In this document: positions 8,631 through 17,001 of the stretch, piece after piece | Layout of the letters: each line of letters begins with the position of its first letter | Position numbering within the stretch: the stretch's first letter is position 1 | Assembly (NCBI GenBank): GCA_019359035.1 | Contig: JAHHIC010000067.1 | Span: forward strand, 1-64,000 | Source of the DNA: Scytonematopsis contorta HA4267-MV1 | GTDB taxonomy: Bacteria; Cyanobacteriota; Cyanobacteriia; Cyanobacteriales; Nostocaceae | Length of the DNA: 64,000 bases | Reading direction: 5' to 3' | The notes under the pieces: generated by a model | What the model was told of the DNA's origin: nothing | What the model saw: only the letters and a program-made list of their open reading frames with translations | Database searches by the model: none | Translations under genes and position numbers: made by a program

Positions 8631-8769
8631 ATAAAATATACTACAATACTTTCCTAGTAAATCAAAAATCTTGACTCTTATAAGCAATTTATTTTTTGCT
8701 CATTAAACAAACTGTATTGCAGTATTTAGGCATTTAGCACTCGAATGATAAATATGGAGTGAAAAAGCC

Positions 8770-8982
8770 TTAGTCTAAATCACTTCCTTGAAAACGACGA
8801 GAGCGTCTAGCACATACACGACGTACTAGTCCTGGTATAGCGCTCGTTCGGACGCACGATTGTCTCTTAAAACCACCAGAGATATTGTTTAATTCTTCAT
8901 TAGATAATTCGTCGATTGTAACGTTATCTACTGGCGAAATCGCTTTTTCGAGTTCATTTTGCATTAATTGTTCGTTAGACAT
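8770..8982 (-). CDS. Arg-rich lanthipeptide precursor 3
   Basis: 70 residues. The leader MSNEQLMQNELEKAISPVDN... ends ELSNEELNNISGG. The core starts FKRQSCVRTSAIPG and ends CARRSRRFQGSDLD. Two Cys with Ser and Thr between them would allow overlapping or nested thioether rings. The non-coding sequence on both sides is nearly identical to that of precursor 2, showing tandem duplication with the core diverging faster than the leader. Confidence 0.9.
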   Translation of the reverse strand: MSNEQLMQNELEKAISPVDNVTIDELSNEELNNISGGFKRQSCVRTSAIPGLVRRVCARRSRRFQGSDLD

Positions 8983-9051
8983 TGTTTTGTTTCCTTTTGT
9001 TTTGATTAAGTGAAGCTGTATTCTTAAGGTTGTGCTACTAAATATCTAAAA

Positions 9052-9076
9052 ACCTGGTTCATTTAATAAACCAGGT
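9052..9076. repeat. Inter-precursor hairpin 3
   Basis: An 8-bp perfect inverted repeat (ACCTGGTT / AACCAGGT), 9-nt loop, between precursors 4 and 3, identical to the one at 8606. The corresponding spot between precursors 5 and 4 (near 9560) lacks it. Confidence 0.6.
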
Positions 9077-9215
9077 ATAAAATATACTACAATACTTTCC
9101 TGGTAAATCAAAAATCTTGACTCTTATAAGCAATTTATTTTTTGCTCATTAAACAAACTGTATTGCAGTATTTAGGCATTTAGCACTCGAATGATAAATA
9201 TGGAGTGAAAAAGCC

Positions 9216-9428
9216 TTAGTCTAAATCATTTCCTTGAAAACGACGAGAGCGTCTAAGACATACACGAGTTTGTCTTGAGCCTATATTGCTCCTTACGACG
9301 CACACTCTTCTCGTAACACCACCAGAGATGTCGTTTAATTCTTCATTAGATAATTCGTAGGTTGTAACGTTATCTACTGAGGAAATCGCTTTTTCGAGTT
9401 CATTTTGCATTAATTGTTCGTTAGACAT
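9216..9428 (-). CDS. Arg-rich lanthipeptide precursor 4
   Basis: 70 residues. The leader ends ELSNEELNDISGG. The core starts VTRRVCVVRSNIGS and ends CLRRSRRFQGNDLD. Nine Arg in 33 core residues, with two Cys, three Ser and two Thr available to LanM. Identical in protein to precursor 5. The ribosome-binding site differs slightly from copies 1-3 (AGGAACAGAACAATG). Confidence 0.9.
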   Translation of the reverse strand: MSNEQLMQNELEKAISSVDNVTTYELSNEELNDISGGVTRRVCVVRSNIGSRQTRVCLRRSRRFQGNDLD

Positions 9429-9713
9429 TGTTCTGTTCCTTTTGTTTTTGATTTAGTGAATTTGTGATTTGGGATTCACAATTACTAAGGTACTTAGCTT
9501 TAACCCATCTAACAATTCAAATTTCTTCGATGTCTGACCGAAGTAATTAATAGTTGCTAAGTGGTCATTTATGAAGAAAATATACTACAATACTTTCCTA
9601 GTAAATCAAAAATCTTGACTCTTATAAGCAATTTATTTTTTGCTCATTAAACAAACTGTATTGCAGTATTTAGGCATTTAGCACTCGAATGATAAATATG
9701 GAGTGAAAAAGCC

Positions 9714-9926
9714 TTAGTCTAAATCATTTCCTTGAAAACGACGAGAGCGTCTAAGACATACACGAGTTTGTCTTGAGCCTATATTGCTCCTTACGACGCA
9801 CACTCTTCTCGTAACACCACCAGAGATGTCGTTTAATTCTTCATTAGATAATTCGTAGGTTGTAACGTTATCTACTGAGGAAATCGCTTTTTCGAGTTCA
9901 TTTTGCATTAATTGTTCGTTAGACAT
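9714..9926 (-). CDS. Arg-rich lanthipeptide precursor 5 (identical to precursor 4)
   Basis: Same 70-residue protein and same DNA as 9216-9428. It is the first of the five in transcription order, 291 bp after the stop of the NHLM ABC gene at 10218, on the same strand. A palindrome at 10135 lies between them, so the precursors may have their own promoter around 9930-10130. Confidence 0.9.
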   Translation of the reverse strand: MSNEQLMQNELEKAISSVDNVTTYELSNEELNDISGGVTRRVCVVRSNIGSRQTRVCLRRSRRFQGNDLD

Positions 9927-10134
9927 TGTTCTGTTCCTTTTGTTTTTGATTTAGTGAATTTGTGATTTGGGATTCACAATTACCAAGGTACTTGGATTTA
10001 ATCCATCTAACAATTCAAATTTCTTCGATGCCTAACCGAAGTAATTAATACCATTTTGGATTTTGGATTTTTGTGATTGGTCAAGCAGGATGCCTGACAC
10101 ACATGTAAAATATTAGACATCTCCGAAAAACAAT

Positions 10135-10162
10135 GTAGAGACGCGAAATTTCGCGTCTCTAC
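10135..10162. repeat. 28-bp perfect palindrome (GTAGAGACGCG type)
   Basis: Perfect dyad with arms GTAGAGACGCGAAA / TTTCGCGTCTCTAC. A sister copy is at 58545-58572 and a looser one at 26887-26912. All lie between genes. It sits between the NHLM ABC gene and the precursor array and may terminate or stabilise the upstream transcript. Confidence 0.8.
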
Positions 10163-10217
10163 AAGGTAATACAGAATTCCAAAATGCAACGATTGGAACT
10201 ATATCTTGATGGGCTAA

Positions 10218-13088
10218 TTATGTCATTTGTCGAGCCATTAACTGAGCAAATAACCCATCCACGGAAGCAAGTTCCTCAAAATTACCCTGCTGTAGAATCC
10301 GACCTGATTGCAGTACATAAATACGGTGAGCATTGCGGATTGTACTTAATCGGTGAGCGATCGCAATCCGAGTGACTTGCAGTTTATTCAAGCTTTCAGT
10401 GACAATTGCCTGAGTTCTGTTATCTAAAGCACTAGTAGCCTCATCAAAGAGTAAAATGCGGGGTTTGAGTGCGAGTGCGCGAGCAATCAGCAGACGCTGG
10501 CGTTGTCCCCCAGAAATATTTCCACCACCTTCACTGACTACGGTATGCATTTGCATGGGCATATTGGTAATATCATCAGCAAAACCAGACATCCGAGCGG
10601 CTTCCCAGGCTTCCTCCAGGGTAATAGTCGCGCCGGCGGCAATATTCTGGAAAATCGAAGCAGAGGATAACTGGCTATTTTGCAAGACAACACCCAACTG
10701 ACGGCGGACTGCATTGACATCTAATCCAGATAGGTCTTGACCATCGTAGTAAATTCCACCAGATTCTGGAGTTTCAAACCCCAACAGCAATCGTAATAGA
10801 GTGGATTTACCGCTTCCAGAATTGCCAACTAGAGCAATAAATTCTCCTGGTTCTGCATGAAGACAGACATCATCTAATGTTACTTGTCCATCTTGGCGGT
10901 AGCGGAAGGTAACATGGTCTACGACAATTCGACCTTGGAGTTTACCAGGGTCAGCTTTGTTGAGGTTGACCTCCGGTACGCTGCTCAAAATTGGCTGCGT
11001 GCGTTTCCATTGAGGAACTACTTGTAAAACTTCAGTTACAGTGTTGCTGAGGTTTGTGGTTCCTTGGATAAAATTGCCAAAAGCGGCGTTGAATGCTAAA
11101 AAAGTCCCAAGAGACAAACCAATAGTTCCTGAATTCTTCGATTCTTCAAGCAATTTTAGGGTAAACCAGAAAAGTACACCATTTGTAACCATCGGCATGA
11201 CGGTATTGAACAACGCCACCGCATCTTCTACTTGTTGCGTACTTAATTCCAGCTTAATTTGTTGGCTGTAGTTTTTACTCCAGAAAGCAAAAGCGCGTTC
11301 CTGGGCCCCAGCAATATGCAGCTTAGAAATACCGTTAATTAGCTGCACTGTCTGTCCAAAAATATTTCCCCGCAATTCCAACAGGGGGCGTACCTTACGC
11401 ACAAGAAGCAAAGCGGAAATTGTCGTAACGCTCAGGGTGATGATAGCAGCCGCAACAGCGACTAAGGCCAGTTTGGAATTGTAGTAAAATAATTGACCTA
11501 AATAAAACAGTGTAAATAAACTGCTGAAGAGATTTAATAGGGTTCTACCACCTAACTGCCTGCGGATTGCACTTACAGAAGTTACACGGGAAAGTAGGTC
11601 TCCTGTGGTATATTTACGAAAAAATGATACTGGTAAGTTGAGCAGTCTGTCCCAAGTTGCAGCCTGAGTAGAAGCATCGCCCGTCGTTTCTATTCGCAGC
11701 AGAGCAAACCCCTGAGCCATTTGCAATAAAGCTGTACCAAAAGTAGCAACCAGCAGTCCTAAGGCTATTTGCAATAATAATCCCTTATTGCTATCTGGTA
11801 TGGCATTATCCATAATAATTGCTGTGGCTTGAGGAGTGAACATTCCTAACAATGTCACAGCAATACCAGTGAATAAAATTGTAAATATATCCCTAGCACG
11901 TCCTTTCAAAGCGAATTGGAATAAAATTAAAGCCTTAAATGCTTGTTCCGGTAAAGACCGATAAAACATATAAGCTACGGGAGAAAGTGTTGAAGCTATC
12001 CCCTCATTCACTCTAGTGCGGGTATGTTCCACTGGGTAATATATTTCGTAGGCGGTAGCAGAAACTGGTATTAGCGCAACTGGTCGATTGTCTTGAGTGT
12101 AAGCGACCAACGGACCGCATTCCTTTTCCCACCAATTATCTCGCAACAGCACTTGCCGCATCCGAATTCGGGAAGCTCGGACAATCGCTTCCAATGGGTC
12201 TTTTACCCGCTTGAGATTTTCCGAACGAGCAGGGGGACGAATTTTTATCCCCATAACTCTTCCCACCGCACCCGCCGCAACTAGTAATGGTGTACCTTCG
12301 GTGAAAAAATCTACCCCTTGGGAATTGAGGGTTGATGCTAGTTCTCCGAGAGCCTCCGCTGTTACTTCACGGTTTAGACGCTGCCTCGAATGCAAGCGAA
12401 TTAGTTCGGCTTCAGCTTCTTGATGGTCTAAAATGTCAATGCAATGTAGAATTTTATGATTAAGCTGGGATATTCCTGTGAGAATTATATCTGGATTATC
12501 AATTTCTGAAGTGGTAATAGTGGCAAATTGAACTGAATCAACAGCACAGAGCCACAGTTTATCGCTGAGGGGAAAAGTTGGTGTGGAAGCTGTGAGAGTC
12601 AGTTGCTCAAACCCCAGAAAGTTTACAGTACCTTCTTTTATTTGCAACCAACTAACAACATCTGCGTCTGGTTGAAAAGTTTGCCCGTTGTTCAGGGAAA
12701 ATCGTCCGCGTCCCTCTGTTTTAACTTGAATAGTAGGAGTGGTGACTTGAGAGAATAAATTACCAACTTGCTTGAGCCAAGATTCGACCAAAATCTTTGC
12801 CCTAAAATCCCCATTAGCGATTAAATCTCTGAAATATTCCTGATTTAGCTGTAGTAATTCTGTCTCACCTATCGGTACAGCTAAAATTTGACGCTGTTGA
12901 CTAGCAGTTCCAAACAGAGCTTCACCAGGATTTATGCTATACAGATAACGACGAGTACCTTCTATTACACCATCACTCATAGTGACCGCGAACAGTGCCA
13001 TAGAGCCAGATTGAACCACCCAAACAAGAGAAGGGTCATTTAAAAGTATTGGTTCATTACCGTTGACTTGGTATATTTGTCCGCGCAT
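10218..13088 (-). CDS. NHLM-type bacteriocin ABC transporter, ATP-binding/permease protein
   Basis: About 956 residues from the ATG at 13088, which has GAGGTG just upstream; the in-frame GTG at 13094 overlaps that site. The N-terminal third resembles a cyclic-nucleotide-binding fold plus linker. A six-helix ABC membrane domain covers about 390-680. The ATPase domain has GNSGSGKST, NISGGQRQRLLIARAL, RILLFDEATSALD and IAHRLSTIR. The long N-terminal extension without a C39 peptidase matches the NHLM ABC subunit that pairs with a peptidase-ABC subunit (next gene, 38 bp upstream). Likely role: export of modified peptides with the HlyD protein. Its stop codon is followed on the same strand by the Arg-rich precursors. 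Confidence 0.92.
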   Translation of the reverse strand: MRGQIYQVNGNEPILLNDPSLVWVVQSGSMALFAVTMSDGVIEGTRRYLYSINPGEALFGTASQQRQILAVPIGETELLQLNQEYFRDLIANGDFRAKILVESWLKQVGNLFSQVTTPTIQVKTEGRGRFSLNNGQTFQPDADVVSWLQIKEGTVNFLGFEQLTLTASTPTFPLSDKLWLCAVDSVQFATITTSEIDNPDIILTGISQLNHKILHCIDILDHQEAEAELIRLHSRQRLNREVTAEALGELASTLNSQGVDFFTEGTPLLVAAGAVGRVMGIKIRPPARSENLKRVKDPLEAIVRASRIRMRQVLLRDNWWEKECGPLVAYTQDNRPVALIPVSATAYEIYYPVEHTRTRVNEGIASTLSPVAYMFYRSLPEQAFKALILFQFALKGRARDIFTILFTGIAVTLLGMFTPQATAIIMDNAIPDSNKGLLLQIALGLLVATFGTALLQMAQGFALLRIETTGDASTQAATWDRLLNLPVSFFRKYTTGDLLSRVTSVSAIRRQLGGRTLLNLFSSLFTLFYLGQLFYYNSKLALVAVAAAIITLSVTTISALLLVRKVRPLLELRGNIFGQTVQLINGISKLHIAGAQERAFAFWSKNYSQQIKLELSTQQVEDAVALFNTVMPMVTNGVLFWFTLKLLEESKNSGTIGLSLGTFLAFNAAFGNFIQGTTNLSNTVTEVLQVVPQWKRTQPILSSVPEVNLNKADPGKLQGRIVVDHVTFRYRQDGQVTLDDVCLHAEPGEFIALVGNSGSGKSTLLRLLLGFETPESGGIYYDGQDLSGLDVNAVRRQLGVVLQNSQLSSASIFQNIAAGATITLEEAWEAARMSGFADDITNMPMQMHTVVSEGGGNISGGQRQRLLIARALALKPRILLFDEATSALDNRTQAIVTESLNKLQVTRIAIAHRLSTIRNAHRIYVLQSGRILQQGNFEELASVDGLFAQLMARQMT

Positions 13089-13126
13089 TGTCACCTCACT
13101 ATAATTAGGGAATTGGGAATGGGGAA

Positions 13127-15364
13127 TTAGGAATTACTAATTAATTTGGAATAAACACCCTCAACTTGCCCCAATTCTTGATGAGTACCTTGTTGTACCA
13201 CCTTTCCTCTTTCCAGGACAATAATTTCATCGCAATCCCGAATAGTACTTAAACGGTGTGCCACAATAATACAAGTGCAACCCCGTCGCCGCAGGTTCTC
13301 ATCAATAATTTTTTCTGTTTCTGCATCTAAAGCGCTAGTAGCTTCATCCATAACCAGAATAGAAGGGTTATTAACTAAAGCACGAGCAATTTCTAACCGC
13401 TGTCGCTGTCCCCCACTTAAATTAGCAGCACCCTCTATCAATTCAGCATCAAAACCAGAAGACATAGAAAGAACAACATCTTCAATAGCTGCATCTTTAC
13501 AAGCTCTCATCAAGCTGTTATCTGAAACTGTAGAATCCCAAAGGGTTAAATTATCTCTAACAGTTCCGCCAAACAATAGGATATCTTGCTCTACCATTGC
13601 AACAGAATTGGCGAGCAAATGCTGGGAAATCTGGACTCTGGGTATACTATCAAACAGAATTTCCCCCGCCCAAGGTTGATAAAGTCCGCTGACTAGTTTG
13701 GCGACGGTGGATTTCCCAGAACCACTCCCACCTACCAACGCAACTCTCTGTCCTGGTTTAATTAACAAGTTAAAATTTTCTATGAGTGGGGCTTCTAGGC
13801 GACTGTAGCCAAATGTAACATCTCGCAATTCGACATACCCCTGTAATTTGGATTGGGAAATGGATAATGAAGAATTGTTTTCCCCCACTCCCCCATTTCC
13901 CCCACTTCTCTCAATAGGGTTATCCAGCACATCATCCAAGCGTACTAAATTACCTTCCAACTCTTGTAGGGTTGTACCGAAGTTGACAAGATTGTTAACG
14001 GGTTCTTGAAAGTTGTGCATTAAACTTTGAAAGGCTATCAACATTCCAATGCTCAGGTGTCCATCCATCACCCGCAATCCACCAACTATTAATAACAACA
14101 TTGAGGAAAGAGTTGATAGGAATATGGGTAATACAGAGAATATCTGGTTTGTTGCACCTAGTTCTTGCTGCGAGTTAATCGCCTTGGTATAATAACCCGA
14201 CCATTGAGAAAAGAAATCTGACTCCAAACCTGATGCTTTTAGGGTTTCTATACTTTGGAGAGCAGCTATGGAAACGCCTGCTGTTTTACCATACTCCTGC
14301 ATCAATCGCTGATTTGCATCTACGCGCTGTCGGGAAATCCACTGTAATGTGAAGATATTTATAGCAGCAAAAATAACTATAATTGAGGTCAATACCCAGT
14401 CATATTGCGCCATGACTAAGGCATAAAAAATCACCATAACTGTATCAATAATGGTGCTTGCCAATTTTCCTGAAAGGACATTAGCAACTTCATCATTGAT
14501 GGTAGTGCGGTTACTAATTTCTCCAGCAAAGCGTTGGGCATAAAAACTCGCTGGTAAGCGCAGAATATGCCAGAGAAAGCGGCTGGACATGGCAATAGCA
14601 AGCTTAATTTTGAGCCGACGTAGATACCTCAACCGCAGTAGTGTTAATGCTCCTTGGAATATAGCTGTAATTGCCATCCCCAAAAGCAGGGGACGCAGCC
14701 AGTCCAGCCTTTGCTCGATGAGAATATCATCTACAAACACCTGGGTGAAAACAGGCACTGCTAGCCCAACCAAGGTTAAGAAAAAACCCGCAACTAGGCA
14801 GTAAACTAAAGCACCAAAAGCTACTCTCAACCGTTCCCATAAGGAGAGAACAATACTGGGTTTGCGACCATCTTTGATAAACTCCGTACTTGGTTGCATT
14901 ACAAGTACAATCCCAGTGTACCCCTCGTCAAATTCTTGGAGTGACACAGTACGCGGTCCAGTAGCGGGGTCATTGAGATAAACTCGTTTTGTACCAAACC
15001 CCTCTACAACAAGGAAATGGTTGAAGTTCCAGAAGACTATATAAGGAGGAGGAAGGTCTTGCAGTTGCTTAAGTTCCTTTTTAAACCCTTTTGCTTCAAG
15101 TCCGTAACTTTTGGCAGCTTTTAACATATTAGATGCTTTGCTACCATCGCGGGAGACACCGCACTCCCGACGCAGTTCAGTTAAGGGTACAATTCGACGG
15201 TAGTAACCAAGAATAATTCCTAAAGCAGCCGCACCGCATTCCACCGCTTCCATTTGTAAAACAGTAGGAGTTTTTACTCGTCGTCTGCTTTTGCCAGAGA
15301 CTAGTGTTTGCAAATACTGCCAAGGATTAATTGGTGCTGTTATGGTTGGATTAGTAGATACCAC
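13127..15364 (-). CDS. NHLM-type ABC exporter with N-terminal C39 leader peptidase
   Basis: 745 residues from a GTG start at 15364 that overlaps the preceding HlyD gene by 14 nt. The peptidase domain (residues 35-150) has C43 in MEAVECGAAAL, H116 in NFNHFLVV and D132 in LNDPATGPR, so it should cleave after double-glycine leaders. Six transmembrane helices follow (about 180-450), then an ATPase with GGSGSGKST, NLSGGQRQRLEIARAL and ILVMDEATSALD. The linker before the ATPase carries an unusual Gly/Asn/Ser stretch (SGGNGGVGENNSSLSIS) encoded by an intergenic-type repeat (see 13858-13915). Substrates are probably the proteusin and lanthipeptides of this cluster. Confidence 0.95.
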   Translation of the reverse strand: MVSTNPTITAPINPWQYLQTLVSGKSRRRVKTPTVLQMEAVECGAAALGIILGYYRRIVPLTELRRECGVSRDGSKASNMLKAAKSYGLEAKGFKKELKQLQDLPPPYIVFWNFNHFLVVEGFGTKRVYLNDPATGPRTVSLQEFDEGYTGIVLVMQPSTEFIKDGRKPSIVLSLWERLRVAFGALVYCLVAGFFLTLVGLAVPVFTQVFVDDILIEQRLDWLRPLLLGMAITAIFQGALTLLRLRYLRRLKIKLAIAMSSRFLWHILRLPASFYAQRFAGEISNRTTINDEVANVLSGKLASTIIDTVMVIFYALVMAQYDWVLTSIIVIFAAINIFTLQWISRQRVDANQRLMQEYGKTAGVSIAALQSIETLKASGLESDFFSQWSGYYTKAINSQQELGATNQIFSVLPIFLSTLSSMLLLIVGGLRVMDGHLSIGMLIAFQSLMHNFQEPVNNLVNFGTTLQELEGNLVRLDDVLDNPIERSGGNGGVGENNSSLSISQSKLQGYVELRDVTFGYSRLEAPLIENFNLLIKPGQRVALVGGSGSGKSTVAKLVSGLYQPWAGEILFDSIPRVQISQHLLANSVAMVEQDILLFGGTVRDNLTLWDSTVSDNSLMRACKDAAIEDVVLSMSSGFDAELIEGAANLSGGQRQRLEIARALVNNPSILVMDEATSALDAETEKIIDENLRRRGCTCIIVAHRLSTIRDCDEIIVLERGKVVQQGTHQELGQVEGVYSKLISNS
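13858..13915. repeat. Intergenic-type G-rich repeat read in frame inside an ABC exporter gene
   Basis: Read on the minus strand, the segment has runs such as GTGGGGGAAATGGGGGAG followed by TTCTTCATTATCCATTTCCC. It resembles the repetitive GGGAATTGGGAATGGGG-type sequence seen between genes at 13109-13135. It codes for the Gly/Asn/Ser linker between membrane and ATPase domains of the exporter without breaking the frame. Confidence 0.55.
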
Positions 15365-16967
15365 TGTGTTCCCTCAAGATTGGTAAAATAAACGTGATGG
15401 GAGCGCGTTCTTCCACTTTGACTCGTACAACAGTAGTAGTTCCGGGAGAGATTTTTGTTTGCGGCCCGGTGGAAGAAGACCATTTGTAGCCACTGGGGGT
15501 ATTTGGATCTAACTCTAGGTTCGCAAATACTTGCATAAGTCCTTCCTGCTTTTGGGAAACCAAACTTGCAACAATATCCGCATTCCCGACTTCCGATGCA
15601 GCTGCTTCTTTAGTGATTGGAAATTGGGAAACATTAGTTACATTACCCACAATACCGCCAAATCGTTCCCGTTTGACTGTTTGGGGTGTCATTTGGATGG
15701 TCATACCTGATTGAATTTTTTTCCCATCCCCAACCGAAAAATAAGCGACACCAACTAATTTTCTAGATGAGTCTTCTGCATCAATTGTCCCCAGACGAGT
15801 TCCTGCATTGATAACCTGTCCTGATGTTACAGTCAGTTCTAAAATACGTCCAGCTTGTTGGCTGATAATTTGGCTGTTATTTTGTAGTTGTAACTCTAGT
15901 TTGGCAATCTCTCGCTGAACTTCTTGAATTTGATTTTTTCTAGTAGTTGAATCTTGTAAGCTTTGTTTTGCAAGATTGGCTTCTCGGCTATCGAAATCTT
16001 TTAAATCAGCACGCAGTTTGGCAATTTCATTTAAATTTTTTAAATAAGTTTCTCGGTAATTATTTTCTTCTAGTTCTAGTTTTTGTAATTCGGCTCGGTT
16101 TTTAGAAATTTCATTAATAGTATTAATATGCTTTTCTTGTATGTCAGTTTCTTTAACCCCCAATTCTGTCAGTTGAGTTTCTAATTGAGCAACTTCTTCC
16201 TGTTTTTTAAGATATTCTTGTTCTACTTGCAGCAAAGCATCTTGAGTAATTGCTCCCTGTTGCAATAAAGGTTGGCGTTTTTCTATTCTACTTTTAAGAA
16301 CGGGAAGTTGGGCTTTAGCTGTGTTAATTTGTCCCTGCAAACTTTGACGTTGTTTTTGCAGCGATTCGCGACTTTTTTGTTGGAGAGTAGGAGCTAAAGT
16401 TTCTAGTTCTGTAATTCTTTGTTGAATTTGCAAGCGTTGTTTTTGAATTGATTCGCGGCTTTTATGTTGGAAGTCAGGGGCTAGGATTTGTAATTCTTGT
16501 ATGCGTTTAAGAGCATTTTGGCGTTGCTGTTCAAGAGTCTTTTTTTCTTGCGTGCTTCCTTGTCCTTGGAGCGAACTGGCTGCTTGGTCTTGTGCTTGTA
16601 ATTCTGATAGTTTTGTGCGTTGTTGTTGCAGTTGTTTTTGCAGTTCTGTTTGGTCTATTGTTGCTAAAATTTGCCCTTTTTTCACAATATCACCAACTTT
16701 GATATTGAGAGTTTGTAGTTGTCCTGCGCTTTTTGATTGTAAGGGTAAAACTTTGCTGGGGTAAATTAGTACTCCTTGACCTTGGACTGTGATGGGGATG
16801 CGTCCGTATATGCTCCAGAGGATGGCAACTCCTGCTAGGGAACCTAAAGCAACTAGAGGTAGCCAGCTTTTGGGACTGACTACCTGCATGAGTTGGTCTA
16901 GTCTTTCAGGGGAGGAAAGACGTTCTAGAGATTTTTTGCGGAATAGGTTGGGCTTTCGAGCTAACAT
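15351..16967 (-). CDS. HlyD-family secretion adaptor of the NHLM bacteriocin system
   Basis: 538 residues. One membrane anchor lies near residues 37-55 (LVALGSLAGVAILWSIYG). A lipoyl-like half-motif follows at about 70-110 (GVLIYPSKVLPLQSKSAGQL..VGDIVKKGQILATID). A very long Gln/Leu/Glu-rich coiled coil spans about 115-370, and a beta-barrel C-terminus follows. It would bridge the inner-membrane ABC exporter to the outer envelope. Its stop overlaps the start of the C39-ABC gene, indicating translational coupling; the epimerase gene ends 34 bp upstream. Confidence 0.93.
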   Translation of the reverse strand: MLARKPNLFRKKSLERLSSPERLDQLMQVVSPKSWLPLVALGSLAGVAILWSIYGRIPITVQGQGVLIYPSKVLPLQSKSAGQLQTLNIKVGDIVKKGQILATIDQTELQKQLQQQRTKLSELQAQDQAASSLQGQGSTQEKKTLEQQRQNALKRIQELQILAPDFQHKSRESIQKQRLQIQQRITELETLAPTLQQKSRESLQKQRQSLQGQINTAKAQLPVLKSRIEKRQPLLQQGAITQDALLQVEQEYLKKQEEVAQLETQLTELGVKETDIQEKHINTINEISKNRAELQKLELEENNYRETYLKNLNEIAKLRADLKDFDSREANLAKQSLQDSTTRKNQIQEVQREIAKLELQLQNNSQIISQQAGRILELTVTSGQVINAGTRLGTIDAEDSSRKLVGVAYFSVGDGKKIQSGMTIQMTPQTVKRERFGGIVGNVTNVSQFPITKEAAASEVGNADIVASLVSQKQEGLMQVFANLELDPNTPSGYKWSSSTGPQTKISPGTTTVVRVKVEERAPITFILPILREHSGIY

Positions 16968-17001
16968 TGTTATCGCGTTAGTTTTAATTGTGTCTACCTA
17001 G

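Larger units (their letters stand above)
9081..9978. repeat. Recent 498-bp tandem duplication containing precursors 4 and 5
   Basis: Roughly 9081-9480 recurs at 9579-9978 with an offset of 498 bp. Coding parts are identical; only isolated differences are visible outside them (for example TGGTAAATCA against TAGTAAATCA). Divergence starts upstream of the genes near 9480 and 9978. Confidence 0.85.
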
